Shown: positions 45,364-53,097 of the stretch, piece after piece | Numbering within the stretch: position 1 is the stretch's first letter | Layout of the letters: each line of letters begins with the position of its first letter | Source of the DNA: Streptomyces sp. NBC_00190 | GTDB taxonomy: Bacteria; Actinomycetota; Actinomycetes; Streptomycetales; Streptomycetaceae | Assembly: GCF_036203305.1 (NCBI RefSeq) | Contig: NZ_CP108131.1 | Span: 5,518,001 to 5,582,000, forward strand | Length of the DNA stretch: 64,000 bases | Reading direction: 5' to 3' | Notes under the pieces: generated by a model | What the model saw: only the letters and a program-made list of their open reading frames with translations | Databases searched by the model: none | What the model was told of the DNA's origin: nothing | Translations under genes and position numbers: made by a program

Positions 45364-45390
45364 CCTCTCGCTACCCGCGAGAGGTTTTTT
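45364..45390 (+). terminator. Attenuator terminator ahead of cimA
   Basis: CCTCTCGC (45364-45371) pairs with GCGAGAGG (45377-45384) around a five-base loop and is followed by six T residues (45385-45390). A strong intrinsic terminator in this GC-rich genome, 116 bases upstream of cimA and 53 bases after the leader peptide stop. It mirrors the ilvB attenuator. The rest of the 371-base gap after the TetR gene holds only this leader. Confidence 0.87.
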
Positions 45391-45506
45391 CGTTTCCCGG
45401 CCCATCCCAGCCGGGACCGGCCTGCGCGCGATGATGGGGGCAGTGACGGCGGCCTGCCCCTTTGGCGGGCATCCGGAACCACTCATCCGACAGGAGTCAG
45501 ATCAGC

Positions 45507-47135
45507 ATGACGACGACACCAGAGGCGGCAACTGCGCTGTCCGGGGGCCTGGACGACAGCTTCCACGTCTTCGACACCACCCTGCGCGACGGCGCCCAGC
45601 GCGAGGGCATCAACCTCACGGTCGCCGACAAGCTGACGATCGCCCGTCACCTCGACGAGTTCGGAGTGGGCTTCATCGAGGGCGGCTGGCCCGGCGCCAA
45701 CCCCCGTGACACCGAGTTCTTCGCCCGCGCCCGCGCCGAGATCGACTTCAAGAACGCCCAGCTGGTCGCCTTCGGCGCGACCCGGCGCGCAGGCGGCTCC
45801 GCCGCCGAGGACCCGCAGGTGCGGGCCCTGCTGGAGTCCGGCGCCCCGGTCGTCACGCTCGTCGCCAAGTCCCACGACCGTCACGTCGAACTCGCCCTGC
45901 GCACCACCCTGGACGAGAACCTGGAGATGGTCCGGGACACCGTTTCCTACCTGGTCGGCCAGGGCCGCCGGGTGTTCGTCGACTGCGAGCACTTCTTCGA
46001 CGGCTACCGGGCCAACGCCGAGTACGCGAAGTCCGTCGTACGCGCCGCCCACGAGGCCGGCGCCGACGTCGTCATCCTCTGCGACACCAACGGCGGCATG
46101 CTGCCCGCCCAGGTGACGGCGACCGTCGCGACCGTCCTCGCCGACACCGGCGCCCGCCTGGGCATCCACGCCCAGGACGACACCGGCTGCGCCGTCGCCA
46201 ACACCCTGGCCGCGGTGGACGCGGGCGCCACCCACGTGCAGTGCACCGCCAACGGCTACGGCGAGCGCGTCGGCAACGCCAACCTCTTCCCCGTCGTCGC
46301 CGCCCTGGAGATCAAGTACGGCCGCACGGTGCTTCCCGAGGGCGCGCTCGCCGAGATGACCCGGATCTCGCACGCCATCGCCGAGGTCGTCAACCTCACG
46401 CCCTCCACGCACCAGCCGTACGTGGGTGTGTCCGCCTTCGCCCACAAGGCGGGCCTGCACGCCTCGGCCATCAAGGTCGACCCGGACCTCTACCAGCACA
46501 TCGACCCCGAGCGGGTCGGCAACACCATGCGGATGCTGGTCTCCGACATGGCCGGCCGCGCCTCCATCGAGCTCAAGGGCAAGGAGCTCGGCGTCGAGCT
46601 GAACGGGGACCGCGCGCTGATCTCCCGGGTCGTGGAGCGGGTCAAGGAGCGGGAGCTCCAGGGCTACACGTACGAGGCGGCCGATGCCTCCTTCGAGCTG
46701 CTGCTGCGCGCGGAGGCCGAGGGCCGGGCCCGCAAGTACTTCCGCATCGAGTCCTGGCGGGCGATCGTCGAGGACCGCCCGGACGGCACCCATGCCAACG
46801 AGGCCACGGTCAAACTGTGGGCCAAGGGCGAGCGGATCGTCGCGACGGCGGAGGGCAACGGCCCGGTCAACGCACTGGACCGGGCGCTGCGGGTCGCGCT
46901 GGAGCGGTTCTACCCGCAGCTCGCCAAGTTCGAGCTGGTCGACTACAAGGTCCGCATCCTGGAGGGCAAGCACGGCACGGAGTCCACGACCCGCGTGCTG
47001 ATCGCCACGACCGACGGCGTCCGCGAGTGGTCCACGGTCGGCGTGGCCCCGAACGTGATCGCCGCGTCATGGCAGGCCCTGGAGGACGCCTTCACGTACG
47101 GCCTCCTGCGCGCGGGCGTCGAACCGGCCGAGTAG
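45507..47135 (+). CDS. cimA: (R)-citramalate synthase
   Basis: A 542-residue enzyme that condenses pyruvate with acetyl-CoA to citramalate, the first step of a threonine-independent route to 2-ketobutyrate and isoleucine. The HMGL-like TIM barrel starts with FHVFDTTLRDGAQREG (about 17-32) and continues GGWPGANPRDTEFF (about 60-73), HAQDDTGCAVANTL (metal site, about 222-235) and GNANLFPVVAAL. The C-terminal LeuA-type regulatory dimer domain (about 400-530) should bind isoleucine for feedback. GGWPGANP fits citramalate synthase rather than isopropylmalate synthase. AGGAG precedes the ATG by ten bases. Transcription is governed by the Ile-Ile leader. Confidence 0.93.
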   Translation: MTTTPEAATALSGGLDDSFHVFDTTLRDGAQREGINLTVADKLTIARHLDEFGVGFIEGGWPGANPRDTEFFARARAEIDFKNAQLVAFGATRRAGGSAAEDPQVRALLESGAPVVTLVAKSHDRHVELALRTTLDENLEMVRDTVSYLVGQGRRVFVDCEHFFDGYRANAEYAKSVVRAAHEAGADVVILCDTNGGMLPAQVTATVATVLADTGARLGIHAQDDTGCAVANTLAAVDAGATHVQCTANGYGERVGNANLFPVVAALEIKYGRTVLPEGALAEMTRISHAIAEVVNLTPSTHQPYVGVSAFAHKAGLHASAIKVDPDLYQHIDPERVGNTMRMLVSDMAGRASIELKGKELGVELNGDRALISRVVERVKERELQGYTYEAADASFELLLRAEAEGRARKYFRIESWRAIVEDRPDGTHANEATVKLWAKGERIVATAEGNGPVNALDRALRVALERFYPQLAKFELVDYKVRILEGKHGTESTTRVLIATTDGVREWSTVGVAPNVIAASWQALEDAFTYGLLRAGVEPAE

Positions 47136-47243
47136 TCCGCCACGCCTCGCCGGGCCTCGGCCCGGCGAGGTCCTCGGCGGCGGGCCGGACGGGCTTATGT
47201 CCAGCTCACACAGGAAAGTGCCGGTTCCGGTAGCGTCGTGAGC

Positions 47244-48608
47244 ATGAGGACCTGGCTGATATCCGTACGCGTTGGATCGCTGCTGTCCGGTCTGCTGCTG
47301 GCCCTGTCGGCGAGCGCCCTCGTGGCCGCGCCGCAGGCATCGGCGGCCACCGGAGTCGCCGCCGTGGGGGAGGCCCTCAAGGAGGGCCCGGTCTACGTCG
47401 ATCCCCGGGCCGAGGCGCAGCTGCCGGCTCCGGCGGCGCAGGCGCTCGCGCAGAAGATCAAGGACGCCGGGAAGCCGGTCTTCGTCGCCGTGCTCCCGGC
47501 CACCGCCGAGTTCCCGCCGGGCAAGGTGCTCAGCGCCGTCCGCGCCGAGACCGGCATCACCGGGCTCTACGCGATCCGGCTGGGCGACGGCTTCAACGCG
47601 GGCGCCGACAAGGCGGTCATGCCGTCCAACGCCGTGCGCAACCTCACCGAGGCCGTGAAGACGGGCACCCCGGTGGACGCGAGCACCCAGCTCAACAACT
47701 TCGTGGACCAGGCCCTGAGCCAGGCCAAGGGCAGCGCCCCGGCCTCCTGGGGCGGCGCCGCCGATGACGGCGGAGCCCCGGTCGGCGGCCTGATCACCCT
47801 CGGCGTGGTGGCCGCGGTCGGCGGCGGCGGCGCGTACGCGCTGGTCCGCCGCAACCGGAAGAAGAAGGAAGAGGCCCGTCGCGAGGCCATCGAGCGGCTC
47901 AGCGTGGTCGTCGACGAGGACATCACGGCCTTCGGCGAGGAACTCGACCGCCTCGACTTCCACCCCGGTGAGCCCGGCGCCGACGACGCCATGCGGGCGG
48001 ACTACGAGCAGGGGCTCGACTCGTACGAGCGGGCCAAGCAGATCATGGCCTCCGTGCAGCGGCCCGATGAGGTCCAGGGCGTGACCCAGGCGCTGGAGGA
48101 CGGCCGTTTCGCCCTGGCCCGCCTGGACGCGCGCCGTCAGGGGCGGCCGGTACCCGAGCGCCGTTCGCCCTGCTTCTTCGACCCGCGGCACGGGCCGAGC
48201 ACCGAGGACGCCTCCTGGGCTCCGGCCGGCGGGGCCGCCCGTACCGTGCCGGTCTGCACGGCGGACGCCGTCCGGCTGCGCGACGGCCTGGATCCCGCGG
48301 TCCGCACGGTGGACACCGACTACGGTCGGCGCCCGTACTACGACGCGGGCCCGGCGTACGGCCCCTGGGCCGGCGGGTACTTCGGCGGCGGCATCCTGCC
48401 CGGCCTGCTCGTGGGCACGATGCTCGGTTCGATGATGTCCAGCCCCGCCTACGCCTCGGACTTCGGCGGCGGGGACTTCGGCGGCGGCTTCGACGGCGGG
48501 GACGTCTCGGGGGCCGACTTCAACCCGTCCGACTTCGGCGGCGGGGACTGGGGCGGCGGTGGCGGCTTCGACGGAGGCGGCGGCTTCGACGGTGGGGGCG
48601 GTTTCTGA
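47244..48608 (+). CDS. Exported membrane protein with TPM-like domain and Gly-rich tail
   Basis: About 454 residues from ATG 47244 (GTG 47238 adds two). An N-terminal signal peptide (SLLSGLLLALSASALVAAPQ, cleaved after ASA) is followed by a TPM-like extracytoplasmic domain (about 40-150) and one transmembrane helix (GGLITLGVVAAVGGGGAYAL, about 183-202). A basic KKKEEARREA stretch and a soluble domain follow. A second hydrophobic patch (GGGILPGLLVGTMLGSMMS) is near 385. The C-terminus is made of FGGGD/GGGFDGG repeats, a tail also seen in YgcG/TPM proteins. TAGCGT seven bases before the ATG suggests a leaderless transcript. The function is unknown; an envelope role is likely. Confidence 0.7.
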   Translation: MRTWLISVRVGSLLSGLLLALSASALVAAPQASAATGVAAVGEALKEGPVYVDPRAEAQLPAPAAQALAQKIKDAGKPVFVAVLPATAEFPPGKVLSAVRAETGITGLYAIRLGDGFNAGADKAVMPSNAVRNLTEAVKTGTPVDASTQLNNFVDQALSQAKGSAPASWGGAADDGGAPVGGLITLGVVAAVGGGGAYALVRRNRKKKEEARREAIERLSVVVDEDITAFGEELDRLDFHPGEPGADDAMRADYEQGLDSYERAKQIMASVQRPDEVQGVTQALEDGRFALARLDARRQGRPVPERRSPCFFDPRHGPSTEDASWAPAGGAARTVPVCTADAVRLRDGLDPAVRTVDTDYGRRPYYDAGPAYGPWAGGYFGGGILPGLLVGTMLGSMMSSPAYASDFGGGDFGGGFDGGDVSGADFNPSDFGGGDWGGGGGFDGGGGFDGGGGF

Positions 48609-48630
48609 CCGTCCCCGGGCGCCCGCCGGG

Positions 48631-49239
48631 TCAGGCCTGCTTGATGGCCGAGATGTCGAAGGTCAGCTTCACCTTGTCGCTGACCATCACTCCGCCGGCC
48701 TCCAGCGCCGCGTTCCAGGTCAGACCCCAGTCGGAGCGCAGGATCTCGGCGGAGCCCTCGAAGCCGACGCGCTCGTTGCCGTAGACGTCCGTGGCGGAGC
48801 CGGCGAACTCCAGGTCGATGGAGAGCGGCCGCGTGACGTCCTTGATCGTCAGCTCGCCGGTGATGCGGTACGTGTCGCCGCCGAGCTGGGCCGCCCCGGT
48901 GGAGCGGAACGTCATCAGCGGGAAGGCCTCGGCGTCGAAGAAGTCACCGCTGCGCAGGTGGGCGTCGCGGTCGGCGATCCCGGTGCTGACCGAGGCGATC
49001 GTGACGTCGATGGCGGCGGTGGAGCGGGACGGGTCGCTGCCGTCCAGGTGCAGCGTGCCCTCGTGCTCGGTGAAGCTGCCGCGGACGTTGGTCACCATCG
49101 CGTGGCGGACGGTGAAGCCGATGCTGCTGTGGCCGGCGTCGATGACGTAGTCGCCGGTGAGGGCGGCGAGAGCCGGGTCCACTTCGAGCGTGGCGACGGC
49201 GGCGGTGGTGTCCTGGTTGCGGCGGGTGAAGAGACCCAT
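48631..49239 (-). CDS. YceI family protein
   Basis: A 202-residue protein with a clear YceI lipocalin-like fold: GDYVIDAGHSSIGFTVRHAM (about 28-47), VRGSFTEHEGTLHLDG, RDAHLRSGDFFDAEAFPLMT (about 91-110) and FEGSAEILRSDWGLTWNAAL. YceI proteins bind isoprenoid or quinone-like lipids and often respond to stress. It lacks a signal peptide, so this one is cytoplasmic, as is usual in Streptomyces. GAGGAGG precedes the ATG. Two related palindromes lie 26-76 bases upstream, suggesting repression by a MarR-type regulator elsewhere. Confidence 0.88.
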   Translation of the reverse strand: MGLFTRRNQDTTAAVATLEVDPALAALTGDYVIDAGHSSIGFTVRHAMVTNVRGSFTEHEGTLHLDGSDPSRSTAAIDVTIASVSTGIADRDAHLRSGDFFDAEAFPLMTFRSTGAAQLGGDTYRITGELTIKDVTRPLSIDLEFAGSATDVYGNERVGFEGSAEILRSDWGLTWNAALEAGGVMVSDKVKLTFDISAIKQA

Positions 49240-49264
49240 GGCTTCCTCCTCGGTAGTGATGTTC

Positions 49265-49315
49265 GTTGAACTTTCAACGAGAATGACGCTAGACCCATTC
49301 CGTTCAAATTTCAAC
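49265..49315. promoter_or_regulatory. Paired palindromes upstream of yceI
   Basis: GTTGAACTTTCAAC (49265-49278; perfect GTTGAA/TTCAAC around CT) and GTTCAAATTTCAAC (49302-49315) share the pattern GTTSAAnTTTCAAC, with centres 37 bp apart. They sit in the yceI promoter region and look like two half-strength and full-strength operators for one dimeric repressor, as MarR-type sites do. No regulator gene adjoins. Confidence 0.6.
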
Positions 49316-49486
49316 TTCTAGGCGGGGTGTCAGGTCGATTTGTAGAGGAGCGACAAAGGACGATGCCCCCGTCTGGCGGACTACGCGCATCCCCGAACCG
49401 TTCTGTGCGGGCCGGACAGCTGATGACACCCGAGACTGTGTGGAATCAACGGAGGTTTTTGACCCCGCGCTTCGTAAGGTCGGTAC

Positions 49487-51070
49487 ATGACCGTTGTGGA
49501 CCAGACCCCGAGCGAGCCGACGGACGCCCGAGGGCGCGTGGCCGAGCTGCACTCCCTGCGCGAGCAGGCGCGGCGCGGCCCCAGTGACCGCGCGACCGAG
49601 ACCCAGCACGCCAAGGGCAAGCTGACCGCCCGCGAGCGCATCGCGCTGCTCCTCGACGAAGGCTCCTTCAAGGAGGTCGAGCAGCTCCGCCGCCACCGGG
49701 CGACGGGCTTCGGCCTGGAGGCCAAGAAGCCCTACACCGACGGTGTCATCACCGGCTGGGGCACGGTCGAGGGCCGCACGGTCTTCGTCTACGCGCACGA
49801 CTTCCGCATCTTCGGCGGCGCCCTGGGCGAGGCCCACGCCACGAAGATCCACAAGATCATGGACATGGCCATCGCGGCCGGCGCTCCGCTGGTCTCCCTC
49901 AACGACGGCGCCGGCGCCCGTATCCAGGAGGGCGTCTCCGCCCTCGCCGGCTACGGCGGCATCTTCCAGCGCAACACCCGGGCCTCGGGCGTCATCCCGC
50001 AGATCTCGGTCATGCTGGGCCCGTGCGCGGGCGGCGCCGCGTACTCCCCGGCGCTGACGGACTTCGTGTTCATGGTCCGCGAGACCTCGCAGATGTTCAT
50101 CACCGGCCCGGACGTGGTCCGCGCGGTGACCGGCGAGGAGATCACCCAGAACGGGCTCGGCGGCGCGGACGTGCACGCCGAGACCTCGGGCGTCGCGCAC
50201 TTCGCGTACGACGACGAGGAGACCTGCATCTCCGAGGTCCGCTACCTCATCTCGATGCTGCCCTCCAACAACCGCGAGAACCCGCCCGTCCACGAGACGA
50301 GCGACCCGGCGGACCGCCGCTCCGAGGTCCTGCTGGACCTGGTGCCCGCCGACGGCAACCGCCCGTACGACATGCTCAAGGTCATCGAGGAGCTCGTCGA
50401 CGAGGGCGACGTCCTGGAGATCCACGAGCGCTGGGCCCGCAACATCATCTGCGCCCTGGCCCGGATGGACGGACAGGTCGTCGGCATCGTCGCCAACCAG
50501 CCCGGCCACCTCGCCGGCGTCCTGGACATCGAGGCCTCCGAGAAGGCCGCGCGCTTCGTCCAGATGTGCGACGCCTTCAACATCCCGATCATCACGCTGC
50601 TGGACGTCCCCGGCTTCCTGCCGGGCGTCGACCAGGAGCACGGCGGCATCATCCGCCACGGCGCCAAGCTGCTGTACGCGTACTGCAACGCCACCGTCCC
50701 GCGGATCTCGCTGATCCTGCGCAAGGCCTACGGCGGCGCGTACATCGTCATGGACTCCCAGTCCATCGGCGCCGACATCACCTACGCCTGGCCCACCAAC
50801 GAGATCGCCGTCATGGGCGCAGAGGGCGCGGCCAACGTCATCTTCCGCAAGCAGATCGCGGACGCCGAGGACCCCGAGGCCATGCGCGTGCGCATGGTCA
50901 AGGAGTACAAGGCCGAGCTGATGCACCCGTACTACGCGGCCGAGCGCGGCCTCGTCGACGACGTCATCGACCCCGCCGAGACCCGCGAGGTCCTCGTCAG
51001 CGCCCTCGCGATGCTCCGCAACAAGCACGCCGACCTGCCGTCCCGCAAGCACGGCAACCCGCCGCAGTAA
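49487..51070 (+). CDS. accB: Acyl-CoA carboxylase beta (carboxyltransferase) subunit
   Basis: A 527-residue biotin-dependent carboxyltransferase. N-terminal domain marks: GKLTARERIALLLDEGSFKE (about 44-63), GAGARIQEGVSALAGYGGIF, and GPCAGGAAYSPALTDF (oxyanion site). C-terminal marks: PGFLPGVDQEHGGIIRHGAK (second oxyanion region, about 370-389) and RKAYGGAYIVMDSQSIGAD. It transfers CO2 from carboxybiotin to acetyl- or propionyl-CoA, giving malonyl- or methylmalonyl-CoA for fatty acid and polyketide synthesis. With the epsilon gene next to it this matches, from memory, AccB/AccE of S. coelicolor. The alpha biotin subunit is encoded elsewhere. Confidence 0.93.
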   Translation: MTVVDQTPSEPTDARGRVAELHSLREQARRGPSDRATETQHAKGKLTARERIALLLDEGSFKEVEQLRRHRATGFGLEAKKPYTDGVITGWGTVEGRTVFVYAHDFRIFGGALGEAHATKIHKIMDMAIAAGAPLVSLNDGAGARIQEGVSALAGYGGIFQRNTRASGVIPQISVMLGPCAGGAAYSPALTDFVFMVRETSQMFITGPDVVRAVTGEEITQNGLGGADVHAETSGVAHFAYDDEETCISEVRYLISMLPSNNRENPPVHETSDPADRRSEVLLDLVPADGNRPYDMLKVIEELVDEGDVLEIHERWARNIICALARMDGQVVGIVANQPGHLAGVLDIEASEKAARFVQMCDAFNIPIITLLDVPGFLPGVDQEHGGIIRHGAKLLYAYCNATVPRISLILRKAYGGAYIVMDSQSIGADITYAWPTNEIAVMGAEGAANVIFRKQIADAEDPEAMRVRMVKEYKAELMHPYYAAERGLVDDVIDPAETREVLVSALAMLRNKHADLPSRKHGNPPQ

Positions 51071-51085
51071 GGAGACAAGCCACCG

Positions 51086-51283
51086 ATGAGCACCGACATG
51101 ATGCTGCGCGTCGAGAAGGGCAACGCCGAGCCCGAGGAGCTGGCCGCGATCACCGCGATCCTGCTCGCCCGTGCCGCCGCCGCGCCCGAGGGCACCTCGG
51201 TCCCCGCGGGCCGCTCCCAGGCCGGCTGGCGCCGCCTGGAGCGCACCCCGGGCTTCCGCGCCCCGCACAGCTGGCAGGGCTGA
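51086..51283 (+). CDS. accE: Acyl-CoA carboxylase epsilon subunit
   Basis: A 65-residue small subunit: LRVEKGNAEPEELAAITAIL (about 7-26), then an Ala/Pro linker, ending SQAGWRRLERTPGFRAPHSW. This matches the actinobacterial epsilon family (an EELAAL helix plus a C-terminal SxW end). It binds the beta subunit and raises carboxylase activity. It starts 15 bases after accB with AAGGAG upstream, so the two are translated from one message. Confidence 0.9.
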   Translation: MSTDMMLRVEKGNAEPEELAAITAILLARAAAAPEGTSVPAGRSQAGWRRLERTPGFRAPHSWQG

Positions 51284-51296
51284 GTCCCGAGCCCGA

Positions 51297-51337
51297 CGCA
51301 AGGCCCCGCACCCTCCCTCAGGGTGCGGGGCCTTGCG
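51297..51337 (+). terminator. Terminator after accE
   Basis: A perfect 17-bp stem (51297-51313 with 51321-51337) around a seven-base loop, 13 bases after the accE stop. Confidence 0.88.
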
Positions 51338-51405
51338 CGTACCCGCCCCACGGCACGCAGCAACCGGCAACCGGCACGCGGCAACACCGGACTCCGTACA
51401 CGGCG

Positions 51406-51436
51406 AAGGCCCCCGCGTCAGGGACACGGGGGCCTT
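51406..51436 (-). terminator. Terminator of the left conservon operon
   Basis: AAGGCCCCCG (51406-51415) pairs with CGGGGGCCTT (51427-51436), loop of 11 bases, 21 bases past the cvnD stop on the minus strand. Between this and the accE terminator are short CAACCGG/CGGCAAC repeats (51360-51390). Confidence 0.8.
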
Positions 51437-51457
51437 ACGGCTGTCGTCGGCGGGCCG

Positions 51458-52045
51458 CTACCGCAGGCGGGCCATGAGCGCGTGCTCGACGAGCGTGATG
51501 AGCGCGCTCTTGGCGTCCGCGCGGTGGCGGGCGTCGGTGGTGATGATCGGGGCGTCCGGGCCGATCTGCAGGGCCTCGCGGACTTCCTCCGGCGTGTACG
51601 CCTGATTCCCGTCGAAGCCGTTGAGGGCCACGACGAACGGCAGGCCGCTGTTCTCGAAGTAGTCGACGGCGGGGAAGCAGTCGGCGAGCCGGCGCGTGTC
51701 CACGAGCACGACGGCGCCGATGGCACCACGCACCAGGTCGTCCCACATGAACCAGAAGCGGTCCTGGCCCGGCGTACCGAAGAGGTACAGGATCAGGTCC
51801 TGGTCCAGCGTGATGCGGCCGAAGTCCATCGCGACCGTGGTGGTCGTCTTGTCACCGGTGTGGGTGAGGTCGTCGATGCCGGCGGAGGCGCTGGTCATGA
51901 CGGCTTCGGTGCGCAGGGGGTTGATTTCGGAGACCGCGCCGACGAACGTGGTCTTGCCCACGCCGAAGCCGCCCGCCACCACGATCTTCGCGGAGGTGGT
52001 GGAGCGAGCGGGAGCCGCTCCGCCGTTAGAGCTTGCGAAGTCCAC
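51458..52045 (-). CDS. cvnD: Conservon GTPase CvnD (left operon)
   Basis: A 195-residue Ras/MglA-like small GTPase. P-loop GGFGVGKTTFVG is at about 25-36, a Thr-rich switch I (GDKTTTTVAMDFGRI) at about 64-78, and switch II FGTPGQDRFWFMW at about 89-101. The NKxD guanine motif is replaced by ALNGFDG, as in the conservon family. It acts at the membrane with the CvnA-B-C proteins, in a G-protein-like sensing complex proposed for Streptomyces. The start overlaps the cvnC end by 20 bases. The right-hand copy differs at only a few positions after residue 16. Confidence 0.93.
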   Translation of the reverse strand: MDFASSNGGAAPARSTTSAKIVVAGGFGVGKTTFVGAVSEINPLRTEAVMTSASAGIDDLTHTGDKTTTTVAMDFGRITLDQDLILYLFGTPGQDRFWFMWDDLVRGAIGAVVLVDTRRLADCFPAVDYFENSGLPFVVALNGFDGNQAYTPEEVREALQIGPDAPIITTDARHRADAKSALITLVEHALMARLR

Positions 52046-52580
52046 TGAGCACCCTTTCGAGCAGTGTCACATCTGGCTGGCCGCCGGCAGACTCGTCGCC
52101 GCCGGGCTGGTGAATGGCGACAAGGCCCGCCTCCGCCAGGTCGGCGACGAGGATGCGGGCGACACCAAGAGGAATGGAGAGGAGTGCCGAGATCTCCGCG
52201 ACGGATTTGATCTCTTGGCACAGACGGCAGATGCGCTGGTGCTCGGGCAACTGCCCTTGCAGCCGCGCGGGATCGGCCGTGGTACTGACCAGCGCCTCGA
52301 TGGCGAGCTGGTAGCGCGGCCGAGTACGGCCGCCGGTCATCGCGTACGGGCGCACCAGCGGGTTGTGGGCCTTCGGCGCAGGCTGCCGCATGGCGCGGGG
52401 AGGCTGCTGCTGCGGAGGCACATAGGGCTGCTGGGGCTGCCCGTACGGCTGCTGCTGGTAGGGGTTGTGCTGCTCCGGCATGGGCCGGCTGGGCGTGGAG
52501 GGGAAGTTGAAGCGGTTCTGGTCGTGCCCACCCTGCGGCTGCTGCGCGCCGCCATAAGGATGTCCTCCGGGTGTTGTCAC
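52026..52580 (-). CDS. cvnC: Conservon DUF742 protein CvnC (left operon)
   Basis: A 184-residue protein from GTG 52580 with GAGGAGGA upstream. The C-terminal DUF742 domain (about 80-184) reads VRPYAMTGGRTRPRYQLAIE, LPEHQRICRLCQEIKSVAEI, ALLSIPLGVARILVADLAEA, and ends DVTLLERVLSGL. It is winged-helix-like and thought to link the roadblock protein to the GTPase. The first 75 residues are Gln/Pro/Tyr-rich (QQPYGQPQQPYVPPQQQPP) and disordered; the right-hand copy lacks this extension. Confidence 0.92.
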   Translation of the reverse strand: MTTPGGHPYGGAQQPQGGHDQNRFNFPSTPSRPMPEQHNPYQQQPYGQPQQPYVPPQQQPPRAMRQPAPKAHNPLVRPYAMTGGRTRPRYQLAIEALVSTTADPARLQGQLPEHQRICRLCQEIKSVAEISALLSIPLGVARILVADLAEAGLVAIHQPGGDESAGGQPDVTLLERVLSGLRKL

Positions 52581-52623
52581 GTTTCCTCCTCCGACTCCAA
52601 GTACGCAGTACTTCCTGTGGAAC

Positions 52624-52655
52624 CGCGCCACCGCACCCTATGGTGCGATGGCGCG
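52624..52655 (-). other. Intercistronic hairpin between cvnB and cvnC (left operon)
   Basis: CGCGCCA/TGGCGCG and CGCACC/GGTGCG form a 13-bp stem with one mismatch around CTAT in the 93-base gap. There is no T-run. It may set the ratio of upstream to downstream message by partial termination or RNA processing. Confidence 0.55.
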
Positions 52656-52673
52656 AAACGCACTGCCTGTCTG

Positions 52674-53096
52674 CTAGTTGAGAAGACTTCCCTGCAGCTC
52701 GGCGCGCAGGTCCGGAGTGAGGACACTGCCCGCACGGTCCACCAGCAGGGCCATCTCGTAGCCGACGAGGCCGATGTCGCACTCGGGGTGCGCGAGCACC
52801 GCGAGCGAGGATCCGTCCGAGACGGACATGAGGAAAAGGAATCCCCGGTCCATCTCGACCACGGTCTGGTTGACGGCGCCACCCTCGAAGATGCGGGAGG
52901 CACCGGCGGTCAGCGAGGTCAGACCGGAGGCCACGGCCGCCAGCTGATCGGCGCGGTCGCGCGGAAACCCGTCGGACATCGCCAGAAGGAGTCCGTCGGC
53001 GGAGACCACCACGGTGTGGGACACCCCAGGGGTGTTGTCCACGAAGTTGGTGATCAACCAGTTCAGGTTCTGTGCCGCCTGGCTCATCGGGCTCAC
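52674..53096 (-). CDS. cvnB: Conservon roadblock/LC7 protein CvnB (left operon)
   Basis: A 140-residue Roadblock/LC7 domain protein: NLNWLITNFVDNTPGVSHTV, VVSADGLLLAMSDGFPRDRA, ADQLAAVASGLTSLTAGASR, and VVEMDRGFLFLMSVSDGSSL. It is expected to dimerise and act as GTPase partner or activator. The GTG start at 53096 has AGGAG seven bases upstream inside the end of cvnA, one base beyond the cvnA stop. It is identical from MSQAAQN onwards to the right-hand CvnB except for the last residue (Asn versus Ser). Confidence 0.92.
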   Translation of the reverse strand: MSPMSQAAQNLNWLITNFVDNTPGVSHTVVVSADGLLLAMSDGFPRDRADQLAAVASGLTSLTAGASRIFEGGAVNQTVVEMDRGFLFLMSVSDGSSLAVLAHPECDIGLVGYEMALLVDRAGSVLTPDLRAELQGSLLN

Positions 53097-53097
53097 A

